A DNA stretch of 64,000 bases from Williamsia soli (lineage in GTDB: Bacteria; Actinomycetota; Actinomycetes; Mycobacteriales; Mycobacteriaceae): assembly GCF_017377795.1 (NCBI RefSeq), contig NZ_JAFRDR010000003.1, positions 248,001-312,000 of the forward strand, written 5' to 3'. How positions within the stretch are numbered: the first letter of the stretch is position 1; each line of letters starts with the position of its first letter. Below the pieces are notes generated by a model. That model did not search any database, had not been told where the DNA came from, and saw only the letters and a list, made by a program, of their open reading frames with translations. Positions 62,353 through 64,000 of this stretch are shown piece after piece. Position numbers and translations under genes: made by a program.

Positions 62353-64000
<1,648 letters not shown>

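Overview
The window is high-GC actinobacterial chromosome. The order TIGR02569-like gene, moeZ, DUF3152 gene and TetR gene at 60.1-64.0 kb is the order known from Mycobacterium tuberculosis (Rv3205c-Rv3208). The nitrate operon carries a uroporphyrinogen-III synthase fused to a winged-helix domain (NnaR type), and F420/luciferase-type enzymes are abundant. Together these point to a mycolate-containing actinomycete such as Gordonia, Rhodococcus or Williamsia. The genus is an inference.

Region 1 (1-49.9 kb) is a catabolic island. It starts with the tail of a TauD-type dioxygenase. A minus-strand set follows: F420H2:NADP oxidoreductase-like protein, MFS exporter, NtaA-type flavin monooxygenase, EthD protein and nitroreductase. 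A MerR gene is divergent from this set. Next are an SDR/SDR/MaoC/NmrA operon (6.1-9.1 kb), pyruvate carboxylase, and a second oxidoreductase paralogue. The rest is a dense set of ring- and chain-degradation genes. These include a hydroxy-acid oxidase facing a ThDP enzyme, a GntR/FCD regulator facing a cyclase-family hydrolase, and a Baeyer-Villiger monooxygenase/crotonase/acyl-CoA synthetase/F420 enzyme operon. A six-gene start/stop-overlapping operon encodes PrpD, MaoC, acyl-CoA dehydrogenase, MaoC, CaiB and CitE. A paired acyl-CoA dehydrogenase operon, an ADH/crotonase/amidohydrolase operon, an OYE ene-reductase, five NTF2-fold (SnoaL-like) proteins, a carboxymuconolactone decarboxylase-like protein, a Liv-type ABC importer (permease-permease-ATPase fused in one chain) and an MHS symporter complete the island.

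The island appears to be tied together by one DNA motif. A 15-bp odd palindrome (AATnGTCnGACnATT) lies in at least ten intergenic regions between 1.9 and 48.9 kb. In six of them a second copy sits exactly 16 bp away, centre to centre. It fits the FadR/GntR operator rule TnGTnnnACnA, and one copy is upstream of the island's own GntR/FCD gene. The sites lie upstream of the genes for uptake, ketone/alkene reduction, ring oxygenation, CoA activation and beta-oxidation-like steps. The simplest reading is a single regulon for degradation of an alicyclic or branched, oxygenated substrate. The substrate cannot be read from the sequence.

Region 2 (50.0-60.1 kb) is an assimilatory nitrate/nitrite operon on the minus strand: narK, nasA, an NAD(P)H electron-transfer flavoprotein, nirB, nirD, a uroporphyrinogen-III synthase/winged-helix fusion and sirohydrochlorin chelatase. 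It couples nitrate uptake, two-step reduction to ammonium and siroheme supply. Region 3 (60.1-64.0 kb) is core genome. No rRNA, tRNA, CRISPR array or insertion sequence was seen. Strong hairpin terminators separate most convergent gene pairs.
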